Positions 17,656 through 27,180 are shown, counted from the first letter of the stretch. The stretch: 64,000 bases of DNA from an uncultured Bacilli bacterium (GCA_934119955.1 CAKOSZ010000001.1:251332-315331), one strand, 5' to 3'. The notes: generated by a model not told the origin, from the letters alone. Numbers and translations: made by a program.

Positions 17656-17683
17656 TTGCATTTTTTCAAAATTATGTTATAAT
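17656..17683 (+). promoter_or_regulatory. Sigma-A-like promoter for ftsEX
   Basis: TTGCAT (17656-17661), a 16-base spacer and TATAAT (17678-17683) lie 27 bases before the ftsE ATG, in the only gap between the upstream gene and ftsE. Confidence 0.65.
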
Positions 17684-17709
17684 GTTTTTGTAAGATTAGG
17701 CGGTGAAAT

Positions 17710-18408
17710 ATGGAATTCATTAAATTTAATGGTGTTACTAAACAATACAAAAATGGTGTTGTTGCTATATATGATTTAAATTTAAGTATTGAATCAGGTG
17801 ATTTTTGCTTTATTATAGGTGGATCAGGTTCTGGAAAAAGTACTTTAATTAAAATGTTATACAGAGAAGAAAAACCTACCAAAGGAGAAATTATTTTAGG
17901 AGGAGTTAGGGTTAATAAATTAAGAAACTCTAATGTTTATAAATTAAGAAGAAAATTAGGAATTGTTTTTCAGGATTATAGATTATTACCTAAATGTAAT
18001 GTTTATGAAAATGTGGCTTTTGCCTTAGAAGCAATTGGAGTTAAAAAAAGTGAGATTCGTCCTAAGGTATTAAAGGCAATTGAACTTGTTGGACTTAAAA
18101 GTAAATTACGTGATTATCCTGATAATTTATCTGGTGGAGAACAACAAAGAGTTGCTATTGCCAGAGCAATTGTAAACTCCCCAAAGTTATTAATTTGTGA
18201 TGAACCAACAGGTAACTTAGATCCAGTGATGAGTAAGGAAATAGTTGAACTTTTAGCCTCAATTAATTCTAAGGTTGGAACAACTGTTATTATGGTAACT
18301 CATGATAAAACAATTGTTAACAGCATGAAAAAACATGTAATAGCCCTTAAAGATGGCCGTTTATTTAAAGATTATAAGGAGGGTGAATACGTAGATGAGA
18401 TTCTTTAG
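17710..18408 (+). CDS. ftsE: Cell-division ABC transporter ATP-binding protein FtsE
   Basis: FtsE is the ATPase of FtsEX, which controls cell-wall hydrolases outside the membrane. Walker A is GGSGSGKST, the signature is LSGGEQQRVAIA, Walker B is LLICDEPTGNLD and the H-loop is VTHD. Its 232 residues are typical. The 3' end overlaps ftsX by 14 bases. An M23 hydrolase candidate target is encoded at 40476. Confidence 0.95.
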   Translation: MEFIKFNGVTKQYKNGVVAIYDLNLSIESGDFCFIIGGSGSGKSTLIKMLYREEKPTKGEIILGGVRVNKLRNSNVYKLRRKLGIVFQDYRLLPKCNVYENVAFALEAIGVKKSEIRPKVLKAIELVGLKSKLRDYPDNLSGGEQQRVAIARAIVNSPKLLICDEPTGNLDPVMSKEIVELLASINSKVGTTVIMVTHDKTIVNSMKKHVIALKDGRLFKDYKEGEYVDEIL

Positions 18409-19294
18409 AATATTAGGAAGAAGTATAAGAGATGCTTTTAAAAGTGTAGGAAGAAATTTTTCTTTATCCTTGGCATCTATTTCTTGTATAGTTGTAACTT
18501 TAATAATTGTTGCTGTTTCAATTATAATAGGTTATAATGTTGATAATTTTTCATCTGAATTAAAAAAAGATTTGACTGTTGTTGCCTTTGTTTCAAATGA
18601 AGCAGATGAACTTAATATGGCTAAACTTAAAATGGATATTGAAAGTATTAGCAATGTTGAGTCAGTTACTTTTAAAAGTAAACAAGATATTAAAAAAGAA
18701 ATGATGATGGAAGATGAAGCTTTTGAAAATGCTATGAGTAATTGGGATGAATCAGAGAATCCTTTACAAAACACTTATTTAATTAAAGTAAAAGATATAG
18801 AAAAAATAGGAGAAACAGCAACTGCTATTAAAAACTTAGATTCAATTGATGTTGTAAAATATGGAGAAGGTATGGTTGATCAATTAGTAACAGTCTTTAA
18901 AGTTGTTCAAAAAGTATCAATTGGAACAGTTATTGCCCTTGTTTTAATGACTATGTTTTTAATTGTTAATACGATTAAATTAACTATTTTTTCAAGAAAA
19001 AGAGAAATATCTATTATGAGACTTGTTGGAGCCAGTAACTTTGCTATTAAAATACCATTTGTTGTTGAAGGGATGATACTTGGTTTTATTGGTTCAATTA
19101 TTCCAGTTTGTGCAATGATTTATGGTTATTATGCCATGTATAATTATTTTGGTGGTAAGTTATTTACTGATTTAATAAAATTAGTTAGTCCAGAACCATT
19201 TATTTATATTGCATCTCTTGTAGTAATATTTGTTGGTATAATAGTCGGTATGATAGGATCAGGTAGAGCTGTAAGGAAATATTTAAAAGTATAA
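18395..19294 (+). CDS. ftsX: Cell-division permease FtsX
   Basis: FtsX is the membrane partner of FtsE. It has an N-terminal TM (about residues 22-46), an extracellular loop (50-165) that in the family contacts peptidoglycan hydrolases, and three C-terminal TMs (172-196, 220-245, 270-292) with the conserved FSRKREISIMRLVGAS element. Its 299 residues are normal. It starts inside the ftsE coding sequence with AAGGAGGGTGA upstream, so translation is coupled. Confidence 0.95.
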   Translation: MRFFRILGRSIRDAFKSVGRNFSLSLASISCIVVTLIIVAVSIIIGYNVDNFSSELKKDLTVVAFVSNEADELNMAKLKMDIESISNVESVTFKSKQDIKKEMMMEDEAFENAMSNWDESENPLQNTYLIKVKDIEKIGETATAIKNLDSIDVVKYGEGMVDQLVTVFKVVQKVSIGTVIALVLMTMFLIVNTIKLTIFSRKREISIMRLVGASNFAIKIPFVVEGMILGFIGSIIPVCAMIYGYYAMYNYFGGKLFTDLIKLVSPEPFIYIASLVVIFVGIIVGMIGSGRAVRKYLKV

Positions 19295-19384
19295 TATTTC
19301 TTTTTTTGTCAAGTTGTGCAAAGTAGTTAATTAAAATTTTTATATTTTTAAATAATGTGATAAAATTAAAATAAGGAGTCTAAT

Positions 19385-21709
19385 ATGATAACAAATGAAG
19401 AAATTAAAAAATTAGATAAGTATTTAAGAGCTGCTAACTATTTATCGGCTTGTCAATTATATTTACTTGATAATCCGTTACTTAAAAGACCTCTTAAAAT
19501 AGAAGATGTTAAAAGAAATATAGTAGGACATTGGGGAACTGTTCCAGGTCAAAATTTTATTTATGTGCATTTAAATAGAATTATAAAAAAGAATGATTTA
19601 AATATGATTTATTTATCAGGTCCTGGTCATGGAGGAAATGCTATGGTAGCCCAGGCATATTTGGAAGGAACTTATAGTGAGGTTTATCCAAATATAACAA
19701 GAGATATTTATGGTTTAAAAAAATTATTTAAACAATTTTCTTTTCCAGGAGGAATATCATCTCATGTAGCACCAGAAACACCAGGTTCAATTAATGAAGG
19801 AGGAGAACTTGGTTATAGCCTTGCTCATGCTTATGGTGCAGTTTTAGATAATCCAGATTTAATTGCTGCATGTGTTGTAGGAGATGGTGAGGCTGAAACT
19901 GGTCCACTTGCAACAAGTTGGCATTTAAATAAATTCCTAAATCCTAAAACTGATGGAGTAGTTTTACCAATACTTCACTTAAATGGTTATAAAATTGCTA
20001 ATCCTACTATCTTTGCTAGAATAAGTGAAGAAGAATTACTTAATTATTTTAAAGGATGTGGGTATGAACCATTTATAGTAAGTGGTGATAATATTCATGA
20101 AAAGATGGCTAATACTTTGGATATAATTGTTGAGAAAATTAAAAAGATTAAAACAAGTGATAGTTTAGAAAGACCAATTTGGCCAATGATAATTTTAAAA
20201 ACTAAAAAAGGTTGGACAGGACCAAAAGAAGTAAAAGGTAATATTATTGAGGGAACATTTAGAGCTCATCAAGTTCCAATTCCAATATCAAGAAATAATC
20301 CGGAAAATTTAAGTTTATTAGAGTCTTGGCTTAGAAGTTATAAGCCAGAGGAATTATTTTATGAAGATGGAAGATTAATTGAAGAATTACAAGAACTTGC
20401 TCCTACTGGTAATAGAAGAATGAGTGCTAATCCAAATGCTAATGGTGGAATTTTATTAAAAGAATTAAGAACACCTGATTTTAAAAATTTTGCTGTTTCC
20501 GTTACAAGAGGAGAAACTGTTAAAGAAGATATGCGTATTCTTGGTGAGTATGTAAGAGAATTAATAAGAATAAATGATGATAATAAAAATTTCCGAGTAT
20601 TTGGGCCCGATGAAGCTTTATCAAATAGATTAAATCATATGTTTGAAATTACTAACAGGCAATTTATGGGAGAAAAATATGACTATGATGAGTATTTAAG
20701 TGCTAATGGTCGAGTAATTGATTCTTATTTATCTGAACATGTTTGTGAAGGTTTATTAGAAGGTTATTTATTAACAGGAAGACATGGATTCTTCCATACT
20801 TATGAAGCCTTCGTTAGAATAGTTGATTCAATGGCGAGTCAACATGCTAAATGGTTGAAAGTTACCAAAGAACTTTCTTGGCGTAGACCAATCGCTTCTT
20901 TAAATTATGTTTTAACTAGTCATATTTGGCAACAAGATCACAATGGCTATACCCATCAAGATCCAGGATTTTTAAATCATTTAGTAACTAAGAAGGCTGA
21001 TATTGTAAGAATATACTTACCAGCGGATACTAATATGCTTTTATCTTGTTTTGATCATTGCATTAAAAGTAAGAACTATATAAATGTAATTGTTGCATCT
21101 AAGCATGAAAGACCTCAATGGTTAAATATGGATGAAGCAATAAAACATTGTACAGCAGGAATAGGTGTATTTAAATGGGCAAGTAATGATGAAGGAATGG
21201 AACCTGATATTGTCCTTGCCTGTGCTGGCGATACTCCTACTTTGGAAATTCTAGCTGCAACTAAAATATTAAATGAAAACTTCCCTGAAATTAAAATTCG
21301 CGTAGTTAATGTTGTTGATTTAATGAAATTAGAATCTAAAACAAATCATCCTCATGGTTTAACCGAAGATGAATATGATATGTTGTTTACTAAGGATAAA
21401 CCAATTATCTTTGCTTTCCATGGATATCCAACTTTAATTCATCAATTAACTTATAAAAGAACTAATAAAAATTTGCATGTTCATGGTTATCTTGAAGAAG
21501 GAACTATTACAACTCCATTTGATATGCGAGTACAAAACAGAATTGATAGATATCATTTAGTAATGGATGCTTTAAAATATTTAGATAAATTAGGTGATAG
21601 AAGAACTTCTTTAAATGAATGGTGTAAAGATAAATTAATTGAACATAAATACTATATAAGAGAATATGGTGAAGATATGCCAGAAGTTAAAAACTTTAAA
21701 TGGAAATAA
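19385..21709 (+). CDS. xfp: Xylulose-5-phosphate/fructose-6-phosphate phosphoketolase
   Basis: This thiamine-diphosphate enzyme cleaves xylulose 5-phosphate (and often fructose 6-phosphate) to acetyl phosphate and a shorter sugar phosphate. The sequence shows the family's IVGHWGTVPGQNF, YLSGPGHGGNAMVA, the ThDP-binding VVGDGEAETGPLATSWH, and later FGPDEALSNR, RHGFFHTYEAF and HDNGYTHQDPGF-like HNGYTHQDPGF. Its 774 residues are slightly short for the roughly 790-residue family, but no motif is missing. It stands alone with its own terminator. The product could feed the PduL enzyme encoded at 4782. Confidence 0.95.
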   Translation: MITNEEIKKLDKYLRAANYLSACQLYLLDNPLLKRPLKIEDVKRNIVGHWGTVPGQNFIYVHLNRIIKKNDLNMIYLSGPGHGGNAMVAQAYLEGTYSEVYPNITRDIYGLKKLFKQFSFPGGISSHVAPETPGSINEGGELGYSLAHAYGAVLDNPDLIAACVVGDGEAETGPLATSWHLNKFLNPKTDGVVLPILHLNGYKIANPTIFARISEEELLNYFKGCGYEPFIVSGDNIHEKMANTLDIIVEKIKKIKTSDSLERPIWPMIILKTKKGWTGPKEVKGNIIEGTFRAHQVPIPISRNNPENLSLLESWLRSYKPEELFYEDGRLIEELQELAPTGNRRMSANPNANGGILLKELRTPDFKNFAVSVTRGETVKEDMRILGEYVRELIRINDDNKNFRVFGPDEALSNRLNHMFEITNRQFMGEKYDYDEYLSANGRVIDSYLSEHVCEGLLEGYLLTGRHGFFHTYEAFVRIVDSMASQHAKWLKVTKELSWRRPIASLNYVLTSHIWQQDHNGYTHQDPGFLNHLVTKKADIVRIYLPADTNMLLSCFDHCIKSKNYINVIVASKHERPQWLNMDEAIKHCTAGIGVFKWASNDEGMEPDIVLACAGDTPTLEILAATKILNENFPEIKIRVVNVVDLMKLESKTNHPHGLTEDEYDMLFTKDKPIIFAFHGYPTLIHQLTYKRTNKNLHVHGYLEEGTITTPFDMRVQNRIDRYHLVMDALKYLDKLGDRRTSLNEWCKDKLIEHKYYIREYGEDMPEVKNFKWK

Positions 21710-21730
21710 AAGGATACCTAGTGTCCTTTT
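21708..21730 (+). terminator. Terminator of the phosphoketolase gene
   Basis: AAAAGGATAC pairs with GTGTCCTTTT (one G-T wobble, 3-base loop). It overlaps the stop codon of the gene and ends in a short T-run. Confidence 0.7.
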
Positions 21731-21744
21731 AAATTTATAAAAAA

Positions 21745-21771
21745 ATAGCACTCTCTATTGACAAGTGCTAA
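21745..21771. promoter_or_regulatory. CIRCE operator (HrcA-binding site)
   Basis: ATAGCACTC, exactly nine spacer bases and AAGTGCTAA match the CIRCE consensus TTAGCACTC-N9-GAGTGCTAA with one mismatch per arm. It overlaps the -35 box of the ATPase promoter, so HrcA binding would block transcription until heat shock or protein stress. HrcA itself is not encoded in the window. Confidence 0.88.
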
Positions 21772-21785
21772 AAAATGAGTATAAT
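21758..21785 (+). promoter_or_regulatory. CIRCE-overlapped sigma-A promoter
   Basis: TTGACA (21758-21763) lies inside the CIRCE spacer and right arm, followed by 16 bases and TATAAT (21780-21785). It drives the Clp ATPase at 21836. Confidence 0.85.
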
Positions 21786-21835
21786 TAATAATGAAATATG
21801 TTTATGGGCATATTATAAGTAAAGGGGATGATAAT

Positions 21836-23926
21836 ATGTATCAAAATAATGAAGAAAATGTAAATGTTCTTGAAAAATATGGACGAGATATTACTAAGGA
21901 TGCTAAAAATGGTAAAATTGATCCAGTAATAGGTCGTGATGAAGAAATTCGTAGTATTACGCGTATTTTATCAAGAAAAACTAAAAATAATCCAGTTTTA
22001 ATAGGTGAACCCGGTGTTGGTAAAACAGCAATTGTTGAAGGGCTTGCTAATCGTATAATTGCTGGGGATGTACCAAATAGTTTAAAAGATAAACGTATCT
22101 GGGAGTTAGATCTTGCATCTCTTGTTGCCGGGGCTAAGTATCGTGGTGAATTTGAAGAGAGACTTAAAAATGTTTTAAATGAAATTAAAAAGAGTGAAGG
22201 AAATATTATCATGTTTATTGATGAAATACATATGATAGTAGGAAATTCAGCCGAAGGTGCAATGGATACTTCTAATATTTTAAAACCAATGCTTGCACGT
22301 GGGGAAATTCATGTAATTGGAGCAACTACTTTAAATGAATATCGTAAATATATTGAAAAAGATGGAGCTCTTGAAAGACGTTTTCAAAAGATTAAAGTAT
22401 CAGAACCAACTGTTATGGATACTATTACCATTTTACGTGGGTTAAAAGAAAGATTTGAAATTCATCATGGTGTATCAATTACTGATAAGGCAATAATTGC
22501 AGCCGCTACTTTATCAAATAGATATATAACCGATAGATATTTACCTGATAAAGCCATTGATTTAATTGATGAAGCATGTGCTACTATTCGTGTTCAAATG
22601 GACTCAGTTCCAGTAGAGTTGGATACAATAACTAGAAATATCTTATCACTTGAAATTGAAAAACAAGCAATTAAAAAAGAAAAAGATGAATTATCTTTAA
22701 ATAGAATGGCTGAAATTGAATCTAGTTTAAAAGAACTTCATCAAAAAGAAAGTGAATTAAAGACTGCTTGGGAACGTGAAAAATCAATAAATGATAAAAT
22801 TAAAGCCAAGAAAAAAGAACTTGAAAATGCTAAGTTTACTTTACAAACTGCTGAAAATAGATATGATTTAGAAACAGCAGCTAGATATCGTCATGGAGAA
22901 ATTCCAAGAATTGAAAAAGAACTTCAAGAATTAAACAACTTAGAAAAAAATCGTTTGTTAAGTGATACAGTTAATGAAGAAGATATTGCTTATGTAATTT
23001 CTAAATTAACTAATATTCCACTTACTAAACTTGTTAGCAGTGAAAAAGAAAAATTATTACATTTATATGATAATATGAGAAAAAATGTCATGGGACAAGA
23101 TGAGGCTTTAAAACTTGTAAGTGAATGTATTTTAAAAAGCAGAAGTGGCATAAAAGATCCTAATAGGCCAATTGGTTCATTTATCTTCCTTGGTCCAACC
23201 GGGGTTGGTAAAACTGAGGTTGCTAAAACTCTTGCTATGGAATTATTTGATGATAAAAGTCATATTGTTCGTATTGATATGAGTGAGTACATGGAAAAAT
23301 TCAGTGTTTCTCGTTTAATAGGTTCACCTCCTGGATATGTAGGATATGAAGAAGGCGGACAATTAACTGAGGCTGTAAGACGTAATCCATATAGTATAGT
23401 TCTATTTGATGAAATAGAAAAAGCTCATCCAGAAGTTTTAAACTTATTACTTCAAATTCTAGATGATGGTCGTGTAACTGATTCAAACGGAAGAACCGTT
23501 GATTTTAAAAATACAATTATTATCATGACTTCTAATTTAGGTTCAGAATACGCTCTTGAAGGAAAAAATGATCTTGTCATGAAAGAATTACAAGATACTT
23601 TTAAACCAGAATTTATTAATCGTATTGATGAAGTAATAATTTTCAAACCATTATCAAAAGAAGTAATACATGAAATATTAGATAAAATTATTAAAGAAAT
23701 TGAAACTAGATTAAGTGATAAAAACATTAAACTTAATTTAACAGATGCTTGCAAAAATTATTTGATTGATATTGGTTATGATGTAAATTATGGGGCAAGA
23801 CCTTTAAAAAGAACTGTTTCAAGAACAATTGAAACCATGCTTGCTGAAAAAATAATTGATGGTTCTATTAAATATGGTGATAAAGTAACCTTTGATTATC
23901 AAGATGGTAATATTATAATTAAATAA
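21836..23926 (+). CDS. ClpB/ClpC-type double AAA+ ATPase lacking the N-domain
   Basis: The protein (696 aa) has two AAA+ modules: Walker A GEPGVGKTA and B IMFIDEIHM in the first, GPTGVGKTE and IVLFDEIEKAHP in the second. A coiled-coil middle domain of about 110 residues separates them (around 270-385), with a ClpB-like pattern of long Lys/Glu helices and AARYRHGEIP. The usual N-terminal Clp-N double repeat is absent: the protein enters NVLEKYGRDITKDA within about 20 residues. I found no zinc finger and no IGF/LGF loop for ClpP docking, so a disaggregase role is favoured. The ATG at 21836 has AAAGGGGATG before it; an in-frame ATG at 21791 has no such site. Confidence 0.88.
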   Translation: MYQNNEENVNVLEKYGRDITKDAKNGKIDPVIGRDEEIRSITRILSRKTKNNPVLIGEPGVGKTAIVEGLANRIIAGDVPNSLKDKRIWELDLASLVAGAKYRGEFEERLKNVLNEIKKSEGNIIMFIDEIHMIVGNSAEGAMDTSNILKPMLARGEIHVIGATTLNEYRKYIEKDGALERRFQKIKVSEPTVMDTITILRGLKERFEIHHGVSITDKAIIAAATLSNRYITDRYLPDKAIDLIDEACATIRVQMDSVPVELDTITRNILSLEIEKQAIKKEKDELSLNRMAEIESSLKELHQKESELKTAWEREKSINDKIKAKKKELENAKFTLQTAENRYDLETAARYRHGEIPRIEKELQELNNLEKNRLLSDTVNEEDIAYVISKLTNIPLTKLVSSEKEKLLHLYDNMRKNVMGQDEALKLVSECILKSRSGIKDPNRPIGSFIFLGPTGVGKTEVAKTLAMELFDDKSHIVRIDMSEYMEKFSVSRLIGSPPGYVGYEEGGQLTEAVRRNPYSIVLFDEIEKAHPEVLNLLLQILDDGRVTDSNGRTVDFKNTIIIMTSNLGSEYALEGKNDLVMKELQDTFKPEFINRIDEVIIFKPLSKEVIHEILDKIIKEIETRLSDKNIKLNLTDACKNYLIDIGYDVNYGARPLKRTVSRTIETMLAEKIIDGSIKYGDKVTFDYQDGNIIIK

Positions 23927-23933
23927 ATTAAAG

Positions 23934-23965
23934 GACAGTAAATAGTTTTATTTATTGTCTTTTTA
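23934..23965 (+). terminator. Terminator of the Clp ATPase gene
   Basis: GACAGTAAATA pairs with TATTTATTGTC (one wobble) around the loop GTTT, followed by a T-run. Confidence 0.75.
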
Positions 23966-24123
23966 ATACACTTTTTTTAATTTATTAAATTTAGTTTGTC
24001 CATTGTGTCTAATTTAATAAATAGTTTAATCATATTATTTACTTTTATTTTAATATAAGATATTATAAAGATATAAAGAATAAAATCAAAATTAATATGA
24101 AATGAAAATAAGGAGGAAAAAAT

Positions 24124-24735
24124 ATGGATTTTCATGCAAATGATTTAGATGGTGTTTACACTACTTTAAGTGAATTAAATACACTAGCAGTAAATGATGG
24201 AGTAACCATGGAAACAAATTTAAAAAATGTAATTGATAATTTACAAATACATTGGAAAGGAAATGATGCATCAGGACATATTAATAATTTAATGGATGTA
24301 TGCACTAGTTTAAATGCAATTATAAATAATATAATGATGGTTGCACATAATGTTAGTATGCCAATAGTAAATGCTCAACAAATTAGAAATTCAAATGGTG
24401 GTCTTGGAGATGTTGGATCAATAATACCTTATAATCAACAAGCACCATTAACATTTCAAAAATTGGAAGCCACAACTGAATATTATGTTGATCCAATTAT
24501 GGCTCCAAAAGATCATTTAAATTTATGTAATATGTGTGAATCATTTACAACTTTTTGTAATAAATTTTCTCAATATAAAGAAGAATTAATGAATAATTGG
24601 ATATCAGGAACAAATAGAGAAAAAATGGTATCAGATTTTACTGAATTTGAATCAAACGTTTTTAATTATCAAAAAAAAATAAATGAAGCAAGAGATAATT
24701 TAGGAATAGCAATATCTAATTTAAAACAACTTTAA
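24124..24735 (+). CDS. WXG100/LXG-like helical protein of a type VII secretion cassette
   Basis: The 203-residue protein has an N-terminal helical hairpin with a WxG turn (LQIHWKGNDASGHINNL, W about residue 43), the hallmark of ESX/WXG100 secreted proteins. Here it is fused to a further 110 residues ending in another long helical segment. Single WXG100 proteins are about 100 aa, so this is a longer variant or a tandem of two helical hairpins with only one clear WxG. An AAGGAGG site precedes the ATG. It heads a tight five-gene run with spacings of 10-18 bases. A role as secreted partner or targeting chaperone of the lipase-like protein is inferred. Confidence 0.65.
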   Translation: MDFHANDLDGVYTTLSELNTLAVNDGVTMETNLKNVIDNLQIHWKGNDASGHINNLMDVCTSLNAIINNIMMVAHNVSMPIVNAQQIRNSNGGLGDVGSIIPYNQQAPLTFQKLEATTEYYVDPIMAPKDHLNLCNMCESFTTFCNKFSQYKEELMNNWISGTNREKMVSDFTEFESNVFNYQKKINEARDNLGIAISNLKQL

Positions 24736-24752
24736 AATTAAAGGAAAACAAA

Positions 24753-25121
24753 ATGAATATAAATGATTCAAATCAAATTAACATATTATCAACAAAAATG
24801 CAAAGAATACAACAAAACATAGATAAATATAAAAAAATAGTTAATTATTTAACTGATTTAAATAGTGATTTATCTAATATAAGTGGTAAAATTAAAAATG
24901 CTATTACTGGATGTTTAAATGGTGGTTTTAATGATAAAGGTAATCCCTTTGGAAATGGATTAATGGAAGAAACATTAAATTCTGTAAATTACAATATTAG
25001 TGAAATTAACACATTAATTTCAAAGAATACCAAACAAATTAATCAATTAGAAAGTGAAATAAGTATTATAAAAGAAAAAATAAAACAAGAAAAAGATAGA
25101 TTAATATTATCTGATGTATAG
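24753..25121 (+). CDS. Small coiled-coil partner protein (DUF5082/Lap-like)
   Basis: The protein is 122 residues of almost continuous helix in two halves (residues 5-55 and 75-120), separated by a Gly/Asn-rich turn (TGCLNGGFNDKGNPFGNG). This antiparallel hairpin plan, its size and its position between a WXG-like gene and a candidate effector resemble the small helical partner proteins of Firmicutes LXG effectors. The assignment to a named family is by shape and context only. The ATG has AAAGGA upstream. Confidence 0.5.
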   Translation: MNINDSNQINILSTKMQRIQQNIDKYKKIVNYLTDLNSDLSNISGKIKNAITGCLNGGFNDKGNPFGNGLMEETLNSVNYNISEINTLISKNTKQINQLESEISIIKEKIKQEKDRLILSDV

Positions 25122-25131
25122 GTGAGGACAA

Positions 25132-26871
25132 ATGTTTCAATATGATGAAAATTTATTTAAAGAGGTTTGGAAAAACATTAATGATTCTTTAAATATTATT
25201 AATTCTAAGGAAAGAGTTTTAAATGAATTACAAAATTGTGATAATTTAGAATGTGAAAGTGATATTTTAAAATTAGTTTCAAGTTCAAAACAAATTCAAA
25301 AAAATCTTGAAGATTTGAATGATAAAATTAAAAATACACTTAATATTGCTAATAATAATTCATTTGTATCACCATTAACTGAAAATAATGAATTTAATAT
25401 TTCTTTTGAATTATTAAAAGAATTAATGGAAATTGCTAATGCAGACTCTCAAATTAATTTATCTGGAATATTTGCAAATTTTACAGATTATCAAAATATA
25501 ATGTTATCTAATTTAAGTTTTTTTGAATTGTTTTTTAGAGATAATGAAAATATGTTAAAGGGAAAAACAATTGAAGATTTGTTTTTAGAAACTTATGATG
25601 TTAATAATAATTATACTATAAATGATTATATTTCATTTTCACTTGATACAGATAAAATTATATCTTTAAATGATGTAGATAATAGAAATAAATATCTTAA
25701 TTTATTTTTAGGAAAAATGGTACTTAATGGTTTTGTAAATATAAAAATAAATGAACTTGTTAATGGTGAAGATAGTTTTGATGCTATAATTTTTACTGAT
25801 CAAAATGATGATACATTAGTTTATTTTTCTTGTACAGATTTATATGAGTTTGATGATTATTTATATGATGCTTATCCAATACTAAATACATTTTCAAATT
25901 TAGGTAAATCAATAGGAGAGGTTGCTAATGCTGAAAAAATATATAAATCACAGCAAAGACAAGCCTTAGAATTAGTGAAAAAATATTTATCAAATGATAA
26001 TTCAAAAGTTAATATAGGTGGTTTTTCATTAGGAGGAAGTCTTGCTGAATATTCTTATTTTTCATTATATGGAAATAATAATTTGAATAATTTAGTGCTA
26101 TTTAATCCATTTCATGTAGAAGTTAATAAAAATGATTTAACTGATGCTTTTAATAAAGAAAAAATTAAAATATATGCAGCCGAAGGAGATGCTGTTTCAA
26201 CCGTATTAAATTATGATATATATAAAGAATATACTACTCCTGTATATATAGATTATCAAGATGTAATATCAAAAGGAAAAGAATTAGCAATATCAGATAA
26301 TAATTTATTAAATCGAATAAGTACAAATTTAAAAAATATTTATTGTGATAATTTGATAAATTCTTGTAATGATTTATCTGAAAGATTTTATTTTAAATAT
26401 TATCCTGCTCCTCAAGTTGGACTTTATCTTAAAGGAGTTTCTGAAATAGCAGAGGAAATGAAAAAGTATGATGTTAATTCTCAGGAATATATATCATTAT
26501 TAGCACAATGCAGTGATAAAGCTGAGCCAATTTTAAATATAGTAGGAGATGTTATCGATGTTGATTTGGATTTAAGTTTTATAGAAAAATTTGAATATGT
26601 TGAAATCCTTTTTTCAGGAGTTCATATGCCATATTCAGTTGAAGTTAGTAAAACAACATCTTTTGATTCAACAGGTAAAACTTTATCTACAATAAATGGT
26701 GTTGATGTTGAGTATCCTTCATTTGAAGAGACATCTAGCTTAATATTTAGTTCAAATATTTATGATGAAATAAAAGATTTAACGTACAATATTGGCGAGG
26801 TACAAGATGAATATAAAGAATTAAAAGAAAGTGAAGAATATAGAATATTAGAAGAAAGACTAAGACAATAA
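25132..26871 (+). CDS. Alpha/beta-hydrolase (lipase-like) candidate type VII effector
   Basis: Residues 1-110 are helical and charged, probably the targeting part. Residues about 170-510 form a lipase-class-3/DUF2974-like hydrolase with nucleophile S299 in GGFSLGGSLAEY, a likely acid D353 in AEGDAVST and a likely His H498 in FSGVHMPYS. The tail is helical and ends with YRILEE, matching the YxxxE type VII secretion signal. Staphylococcus aureus TslA shows that lipases can be type VII effectors. No signal peptide or membrane segment is seen. The neighbours are two helical partner genes upstream and DUF4176 plus SUFU genes downstream. Substrate (phospholipid or other ester) is unknown. Confidence 0.7.
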   Translation: MFQYDENLFKEVWKNINDSLNIINSKERVLNELQNCDNLECESDILKLVSSSKQIQKNLEDLNDKIKNTLNIANNNSFVSPLTENNEFNISFELLKELMEIANADSQINLSGIFANFTDYQNIMLSNLSFFELFFRDNENMLKGKTIEDLFLETYDVNNNYTINDYISFSLDTDKIISLNDVDNRNKYLNLFLGKMVLNGFVNIKINELVNGEDSFDAIIFTDQNDDTLVYFSCTDLYEFDDYLYDAYPILNTFSNLGKSIGEVANAEKIYKSQQRQALELVKKYLSNDNSKVNIGGFSLGGSLAEYSYFSLYGNNNLNNLVLFNPFHVEVNKNDLTDAFNKEKIKIYAAEGDAVSTVLNYDIYKEYTTPVYIDYQDVISKGKELAISDNNLLNRISTNLKNIYCDNLINSCNDLSERFYFKYYPAPQVGLYLKGVSEIAEEMKKYDVNSQEYISLLAQCSDKAEPILNIVGDVIDVDLDLSFIEKFEYVEILFSGVHMPYSVEVSKTTSFDSTGKTLSTINGVDVEYPSFEETSSLIFSSNIYDEIKDLTYNIGEVQDEYKELKESEEYRILEERLRQ

Positions 26872-26889
26872 TTTAGGGAGGAAATATTT

Positions 26890-27165
26890 ATGTTTGATTT
26901 ATTACCAATTGGAAGCATAGTTAAACTAAAAAATGGAAATGTTAAGTTAATGATAATAGGATATTGCCAAAATATAAAAGAAGATAAAATAAAAGAAAAT
27001 GATTATGTTGCTTGTATATATCCTTTAGGAATTATTAGTATGAAAAATTTATTAGCATTTAAACATGAACAAATTAATGAAATTATAGTTTTAGGATCAA
27101 CAAGTGATGAATTTGAAACTCTAAAAAACATTTTAAAAAATAAAGTTGAAGATAAAAAAGATTGA
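26890..27165 (+). CDS. DUF4176 protein
   Basis: This 91-residue beta-rich protein has the family opening LLPIGSIVKLKNGNVKLMIIGY and the YPLGI segment after a charged loop. DUF4176 genes recur in Firmicutes type VII secretion loci beside LXG effectors; their biochemical role is not established. GGGAGGAAA lies before the ATG. It sits 18 bases after the lipase-like gene and 15 before the SUFU gene, and may be an accessory or immunity factor. Confidence 0.75.
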   Translation: MFDLLPIGSIVKLKNGNVKLMIIGYCQNIKEDKIKENDYVACIYPLGIISMKNLLAFKHEQINEIIVLGSTSDEFETLKNILKNKVEDKKD

Positions 27166-27180
27166 TATTGAAAGGCAAAA

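Noticed and set aside
25132..25480. Classical LXG domain at the start of the lipase-like protein
   Set aside because: The region is helical, but I could not find the LxG signature, so I call it only a probable targeting region.
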